A stretch of 16,013 nt of DNA from Moraxella caviae (GCF_002014985.1 NZ_MUXU01000046.1:1-16013); one strand, 5' to 3'. Counted from the first letter of the stretch, positions 1 to 8,905 are shown. Notes: generated by a model from the sequence alone, not told the origin. Made by a program: numbers and translations.

Positions 1-44
1 TGATCTACTACAGCCCCTTAAAATTTACAGTCAGGACTTTGACA

Positions 45-2486
45 ATGACAACCAAACTTTTAGACGATTTTGACACCTTGCCACAAGATGCCGAACTGCC
101 GCTGCTTGCCGTGCGTGATGTGGTGGTTTATCCACAAACTCAGCTTGCTTTGTTTGTCGGCCGTGAGCAATCCATCGCCGCAGTGGAGCTTGCACAAAAC
201 GAATTTGACGGCAAAATTGTACTCGTTTCCCAAAAAGATTCGCTAAGCGAAGAAATCAGCGCGGACAATCTGTACGAACACGGTACGCTTTGCCGTATCA
301 TCAGCACCATGCCGCACGATTCGGACGAAAATTGCCTAAAGGTGCTGATTGAAGGCTTGGAGCGTGTGCGCATTGACAGCATCAATGACGAGCCGTTTTT
401 GATGGCGCAAATCACCAAAGCGCCGATTGACATCGCTCTGCCTGACGATGAAGCGGCGGCGCACCGTGCGATTTTGCTGGACTTTTTTAGCGATTATGCC
501 GAAAGCACCTTGCGCAATTCACGAGAAATCGTGCGTGTCGCCAAGCGCATTGACAATCTGCTAGAACTCATCTATTTCATCGCCACGCGCGTGTCTATGA
601 AGCTAGAAGACAAGCAGCAAATCCTAGAAAAAGACGACGTGCTAGGCTATTACACCGCCTTGACCGAATATTTCACGAGCAACAAAGCCGAGCGCACCAT
701 CGAGCATGAATTGCAAGACACTGTGCGCAAACAAATGGAAAATAATCAGCGTGAATATTTTCTCAACGAAAAAATGAAAGCCATTAAAAATGAGCTTTCT
801 GATCTTAATGACGGCTTTGATGAAGAAGATGGCGAGCTGGAAAAACGCCTAAAAGAAGCAAATTTACCAGAAGATGTGCGCAAAAAAGCCGAAAGCGAAT
901 TTAAAAAACTTAAAATGATGCCAGCCACATCGTCGGAAGCCAGTGTGGTGCGTGGCTATGTGGAATGGATTTTGGATACGCCTTGGCAAAAATCCACCAA
1001 AGTCGCCATCAATCTGGACAAAGCCAAAGAAGTGCTGGACAAAGACCACTATGGGCTGGACGATGTCAAAGACCGCATTTTGGAATATTTGGCGGTGCAA
1101 TCACGCGTCAAAAAAATGCGCGGCCCGATTTTATGCCTAGTTGGCCCGCCGGGCGTGGGTAAAACTTCGCTGGGTGAGAGCATTGCGCGCGCCACAGGAC
1201 GTAAATTTGTACGCATGGCGTTGGGCGGCGTGCGTGATGAAGCGGAAATTCGTGGCCATCGCCGCACTTATATCGGTGCTATGCCCGGCAAAGTGGTGCA
1301 ATCTTTGGCAAAAGTAGAAGTGAATAATCCGCTATTTTTGCTTGATGAAATTGATAAAATGGCGCAAGATTTTCGTGGCGACCCTGCTTCGGCATTGCTA
1401 GAAGTGCTTGATCCATCACAAAATAACAGCTTTAACGACCATTATCTAGATTTGGATTTGGACTTATCGCAAGTGATGTTCATCTGCACCGCCAACAGCA
1501 TGAACATTCCACCTGCGCTGCTTGACCGCATGGAAGTGATTCGCTTGCCGGGCTACACCGAAGATGAAAAGCTGAGCATCGCCAAAAATTACCTAACGCC
1601 AAAAGCACTTGAGCAAAACGGCTTAAAAACGGACGAGCTGGAAATCAGTGATGAAGCCATCACCAGTATCATTCGTCATTACACGCGTGAAGCTGGTGTG
1701 CGTAATCTTGAGCGTGAGATTAACAAAATCAGCCGTAAAGCGGTGCGCGCGCAAGTAGAAACGCACGGTGTCAAGCCTAAAAAAGGCGTGGTGATTGAAA
1801 AAGTGAGCGTGGATAATGCCAACATCAGCGATTATCTTGGCGTAAAACCTTATGATTACGGCTTGGCAGAAAAAGAAGCGGAAATCGGTCGTATCACTGG
1901 TCTTGCGTGGACTTCGGTGGGTGGTGAGCTTTTGACCATCGAATCTGCCACCATGCAAGGCAAGGGCGAGCTTTTATTCACAGGCTCACTTGGCGATGTG
2001 ATGAAAGAATCGATTCGTGCGGCGATGAGCGTGGTGCGTGCCAACGGTGAGAAATTCGGCGTGGATTACGAAAAATTCAAAAACACCGATTTGCACATTC
2101 ATATGCCAGAAGGTGCAACGCCAAAAGACGGCCCTTCGGCAGGTATCGCCTTGACAACCGCCATCGTCTCAGCGTTCACAGGCATTGCCATTCGCCCTGA
2201 CATCGCCATGACTGGTGAAGTTACGCTGCGTGGCAAGGTCTTGCGCATTGGCGGACTTAAAGAAAAACTGCTGGCAGCGCACCGTGGCGGCATTCGCTTG
2301 GTGCTGATTCCAAAGGATAATGAGCGAGATTTGGTGGATATTCCTGACAATGTCAAGGCAGGCTTAACCATTCAAGCGGTGGAAAGCATTGATGAAGTGC
2401 TGGCGGCTGCCTTGGTGGATAAGCCAATGCCGCTCAAGCCAGCCGCCGCCATCGCGCGCGCTGATGATAAGGCTTTGCGCAGCTAA
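45..2486 (+). CDS. lon: ATP-dependent protease Lon
   Basis: Cytosolic AAA+ serine protease that degrades misfolded and short-lived regulatory proteins. The 813-residue length fits bacterial LonA. Visible parts in order: N-terminal substrate-recognition domain ([11 protein letters not shown] near the start), a coiled-coil-rich middle, Walker A GPPGVGKT (about residues 367-374), Walker B FLLDEIDK (Asp434, Glu435), and the protease domain with catalytic Ser698 in DGPSAG and Lys741 in LKEKLLAA. The Ser-Lys spacing of 43 equals that of E. coli Lon (679/722). I start at ATG 45 because AGGA (33-36) lies 8 nt upstream; a TTG two codons earlier would sit on top of that site. The gene appears intact. 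The promoter lies mostly outside the window, so heat-shock control cannot be judged. Confidence 0.97.
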   Translation: MTTKLLDDFDTLPQDAELPLLAVRDVVVYPQTQLALFVGREQSIAAVELAQNEFDGKIVLVSQKDSLSEEISADNLYEHGTLCRIISTMPHDSDENCLKVLIEGLERVRIDSINDEPFLMAQITKAPIDIALPDDEAAAHRAILLDFFSDYAESTLRNSREIVRVAKRIDNLLELIYFIATRVSMKLEDKQQILEKDDVLGYYTALTEYFTSNKAERTIEHELQDTVRKQMENNQREYFLNEKMKAIKNELSDLNDGFDEEDGELEKRLKEANLPEDVRKKAESEFKKLKMMPATSSEASVVRGYVEWILDTPWQKSTKVAINLDKAKEVLDKDHYGLDDVKDRILEYLAVQSRVKKMRGPILCLVGPPGVGKTSLGESIARATGRKFVRMALGGVRDEAEIRGHRRTYIGAMPGKVVQSLAKVEVNNPLFLLDEIDKMAQDFRGDPASALLEVLDPSQNNSFNDHYLDLDLDLSQVMFICTANSMNIPPALLDRMEVIRLPGYTEDEKLSIAKNYLTPKALEQNGLKTDELEISDEAITSIIRHYTREAGVRNLEREINKISRKAVRAQVETHGVKPKKGVVIEKVSVDNANISDYLGVKPYDYGLAEKEAEIGRITGLAWTSVGGELLTIESATMQGKGELLFTGSLGDVMKESIRAAMSVVRANGEKFGVDYEKFKNTDLHIHMPEGATPKDGPSAGIALTTAIVSAFTGIAIRPDIAMTGEVTLRGKVLRIGGLKEKLLAAHRGGIRLVLIPKDNERDLVDIPDNVKAGLTIQAVESIDEVLAAALVDKPMPLKPAAAIARADDKALRS

Positions 2487-2500
2487 TGGCGATTTGGTGA

Positions 2501-2541
2501 GCCTTGTTTGTACTTGCTTGTATAAACCCCACAAACAAGGC
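2501..2541 (+). terminator. Possible hairpin downstream of lon
   Basis: A perfect 11-bp inverted repeat (GCCTTGTTTGT at 2501-2511, ACAAACAAGGC at 2531-2541) with a 19-nt loop begins 15 nt after the lon stop. No T-run follows, so it is not a classic intrinsic terminator. It could stabilise the lon mRNA 3' end or attenuate readthrough into yciB. A weaker 7-bp hairpin (2590-2609) lies further on. Confidence 0.4.
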
Positions 2542-2648
2542 TTGCTGATGTATTGCAATATTAAACGCAGCATCAAGCCAAACAAACCCACAAAAGCCTT
2601 GCCTTTTGTTGTTGTCCGCATCCAACCACCGCCAGTTGATAAATCTTT

Positions 2649-3260
2649 ATGAAATCCTTACTTGATTTTGTGCCGCTGATTGTGTTTTACTACCTGTACA
2701 AAACCGTCAGCCCCACCGATACCGACCACCCTTTGCTGCGCCTGATTGGCACGGCTGGCGTGGATAATAACCACATTTTGGTTGCGACCGCAGGCTTGAT
2801 TGGCTCGATGATCATCGTCTATGGTGCGATGTTTGTGCAGCAAAAATTTCGCCTAGAAAAGCAGCAATGGTTCATACTTTTGATGACGGTGGTATTTGGC
2901 GGCGTAACGCTGCTTTTGAGCGATGATTATTATATCCGCCTAAAAGCCATCTTGATTAACGCAGGTTTTGCCATTGCTTTGTTGGCTTCACCGCTGTTTT
3001 TTAAAGACCGACAGCCTGCGGTACAAAAGCTGTTTGGCAGCGTTTTTCTGCTCAGTAAAGCAGGCTGGCAACGGCTTAATTTGGCGTGGGCGGGCTTATT
3101 TGCGCTGATGGCGGCACTGCACGGATTTTTTGCTTTTGTGTTTATGGACGGCAAATATTGGGGCGATTTTACCGCTTTTGGCGATATGATTGTGATGTTT
3201 GTTTTTATCATCACCATGCTGTTTGTCTTGCGTAAACATTTGAATTTAAAAGAACAATGA
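2649..3260 (+). CDS. yciB: YciB/IspZ-family inner-membrane protein
   Basis: A 203-residue polytopic membrane protein of the YciB (intracellular septation protein A, IspZ) family. The family is linked to envelope integrity and interactions with cell-elongation and division proteins; its biochemical role is unsettled. The sequence opens with MKSLLDFVPLIVFYYLYK, the typical family start, and shows about six hydrophobic segments (roughly residues 3-19, 43-63, 72-90, 98-118, 143-165 and 176-194). The FFKDRQP loop and the C-terminal YWGDFTAFGDM region also fit the family. It is slightly longer than E. coli YciB (179 residues). Only a weak ribosome site is visible before ATG 2649. It lies upstream of a YciI gene, an association seen in other proteobacteria. 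Confidence 0.88.
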   Translation: MKSLLDFVPLIVFYYLYKTVSPTDTDHPLLRLIGTAGVDNNHILVATAGLIGSMIIVYGAMFVQQKFRLEKQQWFILLMTVVFGGVTLLLSDDYYIRLKAILINAGFAIALLASPLFFKDRQPAVQKLFGSVFLLSKAGWQRLNLAWAGLFALMAALHGFFAFVFMDGKYWGDFTAFGDMIVMFVFIITMLFVLRKHLNLKEQ

Positions 3261-3378
3261 TGAATAAGTGTGATTGACGCATTAAAAACGCAAATTTAAG
3301 CCGCTTTAATCCAGTCAATTCACCCAATTTCTCTAAATTAAGCCAACCAAATCAGACCAACTCAATCAAGGAAAAACC

Positions 3379-3684
3379 ATGCCTTTATTTGTCATCATTG
3401 GACACGACACCGCAGACAGCAGCGAAAAACGCCTTGCCGCACGCCCAGCACACATCGAGCGCCTAGCAGCCTTAGATGCCCAAAATCGCCTTGTGGTCGC
3501 AGGCCCAACACCCATCGCGCACGGCGAACCTGCCATGAGTGGCAGTGTGGTGATTGCGCATTTTGATGATTTGGACGCTGCCAAAGCATGGGTGGCGGAC
3601 GAGCCGTATTTGCACGCTGGCGTGTACAGCCATGTGGACGTCAAGCCCTTTATCCAAGCCCTACCAAAACCTGCCGCAGAATGA
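3379..3684 (+). CDS. yciI: YciI-like domain protein
   Basis: A 101-residue ferredoxin-like alpha+beta protein of the YciI/YCII family (dimeric alpha-beta barrel superfamily). The family pattern is seen in the N-terminal beta strand MPLFVIIGHD, the R-P-A-H-I-E-R-L helix with conserved His25, the VVAGPTP turn, and the C-terminal Y-x-x-AGVYS-V-x-V-KPF strand. The biological role is unknown in most species; some relatives are fused to other domains or have weak enzymatic activity. A good ribosome site (AAGGA at 3369-3373) precedes ATG 3379. Its TGA (3682-3684) overlaps the ATG of mnmC (3681-3683), so translation is probably coupled. A functional link to MnmC is not established. Confidence 0.88.
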   Translation: MPLFVIIGHDTADSSEKRLAARPAHIERLAALDAQNRLVVAGPTPIAHGEPAMSGSVVIAHFDDLDAAKAWVADEPYLHAGVYSHVDVKPFIQALPKPAAE

Positions 3685-5717
3685 GCGCCGTCAGCCCTGC
3701 CAAAATCCACTGGCAAACCGATCACAGCGGTCAAGTTACGCCTTTTTCGCCTACCTTTGATGACGTGTATTTTTCGCACGCAGGTGGACTTGACGAAAGC
3801 CGCTATGTGTTTTTACAAGGTAATCGCCTGCTAGAACGCTTGGCAAACTTGGCGACTGGCAAGACTTTCACGGTCGGTGAAACGGGCTTTGGCACAGGCT
3901 TAAATTTTCTCGCGCTCTGCGAGCTTTGGCAAACGCTCAAATCCTGCGGACAGCTTGCCGCACGTACACGCCTGCACTTTGTCAGCACCGAAAAATTCCC
4001 ACTCACCAAAGACGATTTGCGCCACGCCCTAGCCGCATGGCGCACACATTTACCACAGCTTACGCCGTTTATTGATGCGCTGATTGCCCAATATCCTTTG
4101 CCGATGGCGGGCTGTCATCGCTTATTGATTGCCGATGACATCACGCTGGATTTATGGCTGGGCGACGCCACCGACAGCCTGCGCACCTTTGGGCGTGCCA
4201 ATGGCGGTAAGGTAGACGCATGGTTTTTGGACGGTTTTGCGCCAAGTAAAAACAGCGATTTATGGTCTGATGAGCTGTTTTTAACGCTCAAAAACGCCAG
4301 TCGTCCTGACGCCACATTAGCGACTTTCACCGCTGCAGGCTTTGTGCGGCGTGGCTTGGCGGCAGCTGGTTTTATCCCTGTCAAGCAAAAAGGCTTTGGG
4401 CGTAAGCGTGAAATGCTCACTGCGCACTTGCCCGCCGAATCCAGCAGCGAGCGCACCGAAATAAAACACCGACCAAATCACGTCGCCATCGTTGGTGCAG
4501 GCGTTAGTGGCTTATGCACCGCTCTGGCATTGGCGCAGCGTGGCATAAAAATCACGCTTATTGACAAAAGCGCACCCATCGCAGGTGCGTCTGGCAATCC
4601 GCGCGCCCTACTTGCGCCCAAGCTCAGCCTGCTTGATGGCGCACATTCGCATTTGCCTACGGTAAGTTTTTTATTTGCTGAGCGTTTTTATCGCTGGCTG
4701 AATGGTGTTAATTGGCAAGATGACAACACTCTTGATGACGCTTATCAAGACAAAACCGACCAGACGGTTTGTAATTCTGACAATCTTTGCAAATCCACCC
4801 AAAGCACCAAAAATCTTGCCGAAAACTCTACCAAAACCCCTGCGCCAATTTTCACCCAAACAGGCGTGATGGATTTTTTACTGCCCACCCAAAAAAGCAG
4901 CGACAAACTGCACGCTTTGGTGGCGGATTATCCAGACGAGCTGATTTACAGCCTTGATGACAAGCCTTTTTCCGCCCACGCCATCAATGCCATCGTGCCA
5001 AGCGCAGGTCTTGTCAGTCCCAAAAATCTGGCAGCAAAAATCCTAGCCCACCCGCACATTCACTTTGTAAAAGCTGCCATCACTGACATTCAAGAGCATG
5101 ACGATGGCGTGCGCCTGACGGACAGCTCACAAATCATCTGTGCCGATAAAGCCATCATCTGCGCAGGTTTTGAAAGTCATTTGCTTGCCGATGTGTTTAA
5201 TTGCCGTAAAATTCGTGGGCAAGTGTCGTGGCTGAATGTGGCGCAGCACGATGGGCGAGCGGCGCATTTGCCAAGTACGCCCATCAAATACGATGGCTAT
5301 TGTGCAGCTTTTTCAGAAAACGGTGCGCAAACTCTGCTGATTGGCGCAAGTTTTGTACGCAACCGCACCGACACGGACGTGCGCACGGACGAGCATGAAT
5401 TCAATCTACAAAAATTCACGCACGCTTTGCCAGAGTACGCCCAAGCGCTTGATATAAAGGTTGATGAACTTGGCGGTCGTGCCAGCATTCGCGCGCAAAC
5501 GCCAGATTATCACCCTTTAGTTGGGCAAATTGCAGGCTCTCAGCACCGCTACGCCTTGTATGGCATGGGTTCAAAAGGTTTTAGCTTTGCGCCTTTGTGC
5601 GCTCAAATCATGGCAGCACTGCTGTGCGATGAAGTCTTGCCGATTGACGATGACTTGCTTGCCAAGCTCTCGCCTGCCCGCCCACGCCTGCAAACGCCGC
5701 TTACGGATAATTGCTAA
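3681..5717 (+). CDS. mnmC: Bifunctional tRNA mnm5s2U34 enzyme MnmC
   Basis: Two-domain tRNA wobble-uridine modification enzyme of 678 residues (E. coli: 668). The C-terminal FAD domain (MnmC1) removes the carboxymethyl group from cmnm5s2U34, and the N-terminal SAM-dependent domain (MnmC2) methylates nm5s2U34 to mnm5s2U34. Seen: SAM-binding GETGFGTGLNFL (residues 66-77), the catalytic-type WFLDGFAPSKN motif with Asp184, a dinucleotide-binding GAGVSG at 272-277 within HVAIVGAGVSGLCTALAL, and the closing YGMGSKGFSFAPL segment typical of MnmC. I start at ATG 3681 (MSAVSPAKIHWQ), overlapping the yciI stop; the frame is open further upstream but that part lies inside yciI. A polar stretch of about 45 residues (about 347-393, rich in Asp, Thr, Asn, Lys) looks like a lineage-specific insertion. 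Confidence 0.95.
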   Translation: MSAVSPAKIHWQTDHSGQVTPFSPTFDDVYFSHAGGLDESRYVFLQGNRLLERLANLATGKTFTVGETGFGTGLNFLALCELWQTLKSCGQLAARTRLHFVSTEKFPLTKDDLRHALAAWRTHLPQLTPFIDALIAQYPLPMAGCHRLLIADDITLDLWLGDATDSLRTFGRANGGKVDAWFLDGFAPSKNSDLWSDELFLTLKNASRPDATLATFTAAGFVRRGLAAAGFIPVKQKGFGRKREMLTAHLPAESSSERTEIKHRPNHVAIVGAGVSGLCTALALAQRGIKITLIDKSAPIAGASGNPRALLAPKLSLLDGAHSHLPTVSFLFAERFYRWLNGVNWQDDNTLDDAYQDKTDQTVCNSDNLCKSTQSTKNLAENSTKTPAPIFTQTGVMDFLLPTQKSSDKLHALVADYPDELIYSLDDKPFSAHAINAIVPSAGLVSPKNLAAKILAHPHIHFVKAAITDIQEHDDGVRLTDSSQIICADKAIICAGFESHLLADVFNCRKIRGQVSWLNVAQHDGRAAHLPSTPIKYDGYCAAFSENGAQTLLIGASFVRNRTDTDVRTDEHEFNLQKFTHALPEYAQALDIKVDELGGRASIRAQTPDYHPLVGQIAGSQHRYALYGMGSKGFSFAPLCAQIMAALLCDEVLPIDDDLLAKLSPARPRLQTPLTDNC

Positions 5718-5769
5718 TCTGCAAACTTGCAAACAAAACAAACAAAAAAGAAACTTTTAAAAACCCAAC

Positions 5770-5801
5770 AAAAAACGCTCAACGACTGCTGAGCGTTTTT
5801 T
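5770..5801. terminator. Bidirectional intrinsic terminator
   Basis: A perfect 12-bp inverted repeat (AAAAAACGCTCA at 5770-5781, TGAGCGTTTTTT at 5790-5801) with an 8-nt loop has A-runs and T-runs on both sides. It can terminate mnmC from the left and sodA from the right, which converge here. Confidence 0.93.
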
Positions 5802-5869
5802 ATCTTAACTGTGATTTATCAGTGGTAATTTAACATTTGCCAACTTACAAACCACACTAATTGTGTGAA

Positions 5870-6484
5870 TTACGCATTGTCAAAGCGTTTTTGGGCTTCG
5901 TCCCAGTTTACCACGCTCCAAAACGCCTTGATGTAATCTGGGCGCTTGTTTTGGTATTTTAGGTAGTAAGCGTGCTCCCACACGTCAAGACCGATGATTG
6001 GCGTACCTTCGCAGCCTGCCACCGCTGTACCCATCAATGGGCTGTCTTGGTTGGCGGTTGAAACCACTGCCAATTTGTCGCCTTGCTTCACAAGCCACGC
6101 CCAGCCAGAACCAAAGCGAGTTTGCGCTGCTTTTTCAAATTGCTCTTGGAAGGCTTCTACCGAACCAAAATCACGCACGATGGCGTCTTTTAGGCTGCCA
6201 CCAAGCGTTGTGCCAGTTTTTAGCACTGACCAAAATAGGCTGTGGTTGGCATGACCGCCTGCGTTGTTGCGCACGGCAGTTTGCTTATCTGCTGGCAATT
6301 TGTCAAGATTTGCAATAACTTCTTCAGCCGTTTTGTCCGCCCACTCAGTGCCTTCTAGCGCTGCGTTTGCGTTATTTACATAGGCTTGATGGTGGCGTGA
6401 ATGGTGAATTTCCATTGTTTCTTTGTCAAAATGCGGCTCTAGTGCGTCATATGCGTAGCCAAGCTCTGGTAGAGTGTATGCCAT
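5870..6484 (-). CDS. sodA: Manganese superoxide dismutase
   Basis: Converts superoxide to oxygen and hydrogen peroxide in the cytoplasm. The 204-residue protein has the full Mn/Fe SOD fold with metal ligands His27, His81, Asp167 and His171 (DVWEHAYY). It is the Mn type rather than the Fe type: it carries [13 protein letters not shown] with Gly77, and Gln146 in the C-terminal domain ([11 protein letters not shown]), where Fe-SODs place the Gln in the N-terminal domain. It closely resembles E. coli SodA throughout. I start at ATG 6484 ([10 protein letters not shown]), with AAGGA about 8 nt upstream; the frame extends 16 codons further but without family similarity. Its own promoter and a palindrome lie just upstream. 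Metal specificity is predicted from motifs only. Confidence 0.96.
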   Translation of the reverse strand: MAYTLPELGYAYDALEPHFDKETMEIHHSRHHQAYVNNANAALEGTEWADKTAEEVIANLDKLPADKQTAVRNNAGGHANHSLFWSVLKTGTTLGGSLKDAIVRDFGSVEAFQEQFEKAAQTRFGSGWAWLVKQGDKLAVVSTANQDSPLMGTAVAGCEGTPIIGLDVWEHAYYLKYQNKRPDYIKAFWSVVNWDEAQKRFDNA

Positions 6485-6523
6485 GATAATATCCTTGGTT
6501 GAAAATGAATTAGAATGAAAATC

Positions 6524-6541
6524 AACAAGCAATCGCTTGTT
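6524..6541 (-). promoter_or_regulatory. Palindrome at sodA transcription start
   Basis: AACAAGC (6524-6530), AATC spacer, GCTTGTT (6535-6541): a perfect 7-bp inverted repeat. It lies directly downstream of the sodA -10 element and covers the predicted start of transcription, a typical place for a repressor site or a 5'-UTR hairpin. The regulator is unknown. Confidence 0.5.
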
Positions 6542-6546
6542 CTTTC

Positions 6547-6575
6547 AATATAGAGTGTTTTGCCCAAAAATTCAA
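6547..6575 (-). promoter_or_regulatory. sodA promoter (sigma70 type)
   Basis: On the - strand, TTGAAT (-35, 6570-6575) and TATATT (-10, 6547-6552) are separated by exactly 17 bp. This places the start of transcription near 6540, about 55 nt before the sodA ATG. Confidence 0.7.
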
Positions 6576-6646
6576 GGGCGCAAAGTAAGAAAATGTGTAT
6601 TTCTTGGCAAATCGCTGCGCCGCCGCCAATAAAACATCAATGAAAA

Positions 6647-7135
6647 TCACCCAAAAAGCGGCTGCAACATTTGCGCCAATTCTCCCAAATACTGCGCATC
6701 AATCTCATCAAACTGCGCCAATGTATCAGCGTCCACGTCCAGCACGCCCACACAGCGGCGCGCGCTATCAAATAAAGGCACGACAATTTCTGATTGCGAC
6801 AAAGACGAGCAAGCGATATGATCTGGGTGCGCATTGACATCTGGCACCACGATGGTCTGCTGCGACTTCCACGCCTGCCCGCACACGCCACGCCCATACG
6901 CAATACGCGTACAAGCCAGCGGTCCTTGAAATGGCGCAAGTACGAGCGTATTATCGCGCTCATCAACCAAATAAAAGCCAACCCACAGCCAGCCGAACGC
7001 TTCTTTTAAGATGGCAGCAGTATTGGCAAGATTGGCGATTAAATTGCGCTCATCTGCAATGATGGCACGAATTTGCGGCAGGATTTCTTGATAAATGGCG
7101 GCTTTGTCGCTCGTAGAAATGCGAAGTGTGTGCAT
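6647..7135 (-). CDS. msrC: Free methionine-R-sulfoxide reductase (GAF fold)
   Basis: A 162-residue single GAF-domain protein of the fRMsr (E. coli YebR/MsrC) family, which reduces free methionine-(R)-sulfoxide in the cytoplasm with thioredoxin as electron donor. Family marks: GWLWVGFYLVD, LVLAPFQGPLACTRI, GRGVCGQAW, VVPDVNAHPDHIACSS and VPLFD-x6-GVLDVDA. The three cysteines Cys75, Cys85 and Cys109 keep the spacing (10 and 24) of the catalytic trio Cys84, Cys94 and Cys118 of E. coli. ATG 7135 gives the family N-terminus; GGAA about 8 nt upstream is a modest ribosome site. It lies upstream of sodA in the same direction, and both genes serve oxidative-stress defence, but sodA has its own promoter. 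Confidence 0.92.
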   Translation of the reverse strand: MHTLRISTSDKAAIYQEILPQIRAIIADERNLIANLANTAAILKEAFGWLWVGFYLVDERDNTLVLAPFQGPLACTRIAYGRGVCGQAWKSQQTIVVPDVNAHPDHIACSSLSQSEIVVPLFDSARRCVGVLDVDADTLAQFDEIDAQYLGELAQMLQPLFG

Positions 7136-7207
7136 GAGTGCGTTCCGTGTTTTTGTTGTGAGTTAAATTAAGGGTAAATTGTAGGTTGAACTAGGGATAA
7201 AATGCGG

Positions 7208-7408
7208 GTTGGGTTAGCGAAGCGTAATCCGGCATTCCAAACGACAAACCGTCATTTCATGCAAAACCGCTCAAAAACCATTCGTGGTGAGCCTGTCGAA
7301 CCATGGCGGTTTTTGCAAATCCTTCTCAAATTCGAACCTTCGACAGACTCAGGGCGAACGGGAAAAACCATATCTGTAAGTTGGGTGAGCGAAGCGTAAC
7401 CCAGCATT
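7208..7408. repeat. Composite palindromic dispersed repeat, copy 1
   Basis: This fills most of the 383-bp gap between msrC and ubiA. Two 29-bp direct repeats (7208-7236 and 7380-7408; core GCGAAGCGTAA, 25 of 29 identical) flank a central palindromic block. The block has arm 1 at 7281-7302 and an imperfect inverted arm 2 at 7337-7359 (TTCG..TGAG.CTGTCGAA pattern), and arm 1 is itself enclosed by CAAAAACC (7272-7279) and GGTTTTTG (7308-7315). A related copy is at 14685-14828. The rest of the gap (7136-7207 and 7409-7518) shows nothing I recognise. Confidence 0.85.
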
Positions 7409-7518
7409 TTTAGATGAATGCCATGCCAAATGTCGAGTTTTCGTTTCATTCAACCCAATTTATAAATCACCATTTCGCCCAAGATTGAAAATTGCTTTAC
7501 GCCATCATTATGCCGTCT

Positions 7519-8463
7519 TTACATCGTCTTAAACCGCGCCAAAAACACCAGCAACACCACGCACAAAAACAGCACTCGCCCCACCCACACACTGCTTTTA
7601 AAGGCGGCAAAGCATTGCAAGCGGTCGCGCGTTTTAATCTGATGATACTGGCACACATAATAAGCAGCCAAACTCGCAAACAAAATCCACAGCAGCAATG
7701 ATGCAAAACACAGAGGTGCAAAATAATGCCACAGCACCGCCATCATCAGCACCACAAAAATGGCGTTGAGCAGCATAATCATCGCCACGTCATATTTACC
7801 AAATAAAATCGCTGTGGATTTTACGCCAATTTTCACATCGTCATCACGGTCGCACATCGCATAGGCGGTATCGTACGCCACCGTCCAGCACATATACGCC
7901 GCAAACACCACCCAGCCCCACACATCAGGCGCAGGATTTTGCCCCGCTTCGGCAAACACCGCCACATACGCCATCGGCACCGCCCAGCCAAACGCCGCCG
8001 CCAGCACCACTTGCGGCAAATGCGTGTAACGCTTCATAAACGGATAAATAAACGCCAAAAGCACCGCCACAATCGCCCAATAAAACACACTCACAGGCAG
8101 GAAAAACAGCAAACACGCCGACAAAAGCGACAAACCGATAAAAGTCGCCACTGCCGTGCGTGCCGACAGCCTGCCATCGGCAAGCGGTCTGTCTTTGGTG
8201 CGCTTAACTTTGCCATCTACTTTACGGTCGGCAAAATCGTTAATCGCACAGCCAGCCGCACGCATCAGCACCGCCCCAAGCGTAAATACGACAATCAGCT
8301 TGACGCTCGGAAAATCACCATGCACGCCAAAATTTGCCAAAAACAGCGCCCATAAAGTCGGATACAGCAAAAGCTCCGTTCCCACAGGCTTATCAAAACG
8401 AGTGAGCTGTAGCCATGCGATGAGCTTGTCTTTGGCGGTCATGTGGGTGGTTTGCTTAGTCAT
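7519..8463 (-). CDS. ubiA: 4-hydroxybenzoate polyprenyltransferase
   Basis: Integral inner-membrane prenyltransferase that joins the polyprenyl side chain to 4-hydroxybenzoate in ubiquinone synthesis. The 314-residue protein has the two Mg-diphosphate-binding Asp-rich motifs of the UbiA family: NDFADRKVD (75-83), followed by RTKDRPL, and [12 protein letters not shown] (198-209), followed by [12 protein letters not shown]. The opening [24 protein letters not shown] is typical of UbiA, and about eight or nine hydrophobic segments follow. Start ATG 8463 has no strong ribosome site; an internal ATG at codon 8 ([10 protein letters not shown]) is a possible alternative. No ubiC lies next to it, unlike in E. 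coli. I am sure of the family and fairly sure of 4-hydroxybenzoate as substrate. Confidence 0.94.
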   Translation of the reverse strand: MTKQTTHMTAKDKLIAWLQLTRFDKPVGTELLLYPTLWALFLANFGVHGDFPSVKLIVVFTLGAVLMRAAGCAINDFADRKVDGKVKRTKDRPLADGRLSARTAVATFIGLSLLSACLLFFLPVSVFYWAIVAVLLAFIYPFMKRYTHLPQVVLAAAFGWAVPMAYVAVFAEAGQNPAPDVWGWVVFAAYMCWTVAYDTAYAMCDRDDDVKIGVKSTAILFGKYDVAMIMLLNAIFVVLMMAVLWHYFAPLCFASLLLWILFASLAAYYVCQYHQIKTRDRLQCFAAFKSSVWVGRVLFLCVVLLVFLARFKTM

Positions 8464-8587
8464 GGCGGTGTTTTGCTTGGGACTTTAAAAGGGTTAAATT
8501 TGAACTGGCTAAAATTGATAAGCGTTTTTTATTAAGGATGTCATCAATGATTTTTTATCAGTGATGAATTTAGCAAACGCCTGACGG

Positions 8588-8905
8588 TTATTTGTCTAAA
8601 TTTTGACTGGTTGCTTGACTGTTGGTTTGGTTGGCGGCTTGATTGGCAGCGTCTGTTTTGGCGGTATTTTGAATGGCAAGCTGACTGATTTCCACCGCTT
8701 GCATGAGTCCAAGCTCAGGATATTCTTGGCGCAAAGCCTTCACCGCGTGCGCTTGATTTTGCTTTTGAGCAAGCAGCTCACGATACCGCGCGATGTATTT
8801 TGTCTTATCCATCGCCAGCCACAGGCGCTGGTATTGTCTTTTTAAGGAAAAACTGTTGATAAAAAGCAGCAGCACAATGGCAAACAACACATATTCAAGG
8901 CGCAT
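8588..8905 (-). CDS. Small membrane-anchored protein of unknown function
   Basis: I do not recognise a family. The 105-residue protein starts with a single hydrophobic segment (MRLEYVLFAIVLLLFINSF, about residues 4-20), followed by a basic, probably helical stretch (KRQYQRLWLAMDKTKYIARY). A QEYPELGLMQAVEISQLAI segment comes next, then a low-complexity tail rich in Ala, Gln, Asn, Thr and Ser (about 80-105). This suggests a signal-anchor protein with a cytoplasmic helical domain. Support for being real: a clear ribosome site (AAGGAAG, 5 nt before ATG 8905), a membrane anchor in register with the start, and no overlap with neighbours. It lies 129 nt downstream of rsmJ and upstream of ubiA on the same strand. 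Confidence 0.72.
   Translation of the reverse strand: MRLEYVLFAIVLLLFINSFSLKRQYQRLWLAMDKTKYIARYRELLAQKQNQAHAVKALRQEYPELGLMQAVEISQLAIQNTAKTDAANQAANQTNSQATSQNLDK

Noticed and set aside
39..44. TTG start for lon at 39
   Set aside because: The AGGA site is only 2 nt away; ATG 45 has correct spacing.
3588..3680. Longer N-terminus for MnmC
   Set aside because: The extra 31 codons overlap yciI in another frame and lack similarity; MSAVSPAKIHW fits the family start.
6501..6523. Fur box upstream of sodA
   Set aside because: The stretch is A-rich with GAAAAT/GAATGA repeats, but the match to the 19-bp Fur consensus is too poor to claim.
6485..6532. ATG at 6532 as sodA start
   Set aside because: It would lie on the predicted operator and leader; [10 protein letters not shown] is the SOD start with AAGGA before it.
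5870..7135. sodA-msrC as a new oxidative-stress operon
   Set aside because: Direction and theme agree, but sodA has its own promoter in a 162-nt gap and both enzymes are well known.
7202..7449. Short open frames on both strands in the msrC-ubiA gap
   Set aside because: They lie within the composite repeat and translate its arms (EPVEPW, PSTDSGRTG). There is no coding evidence.
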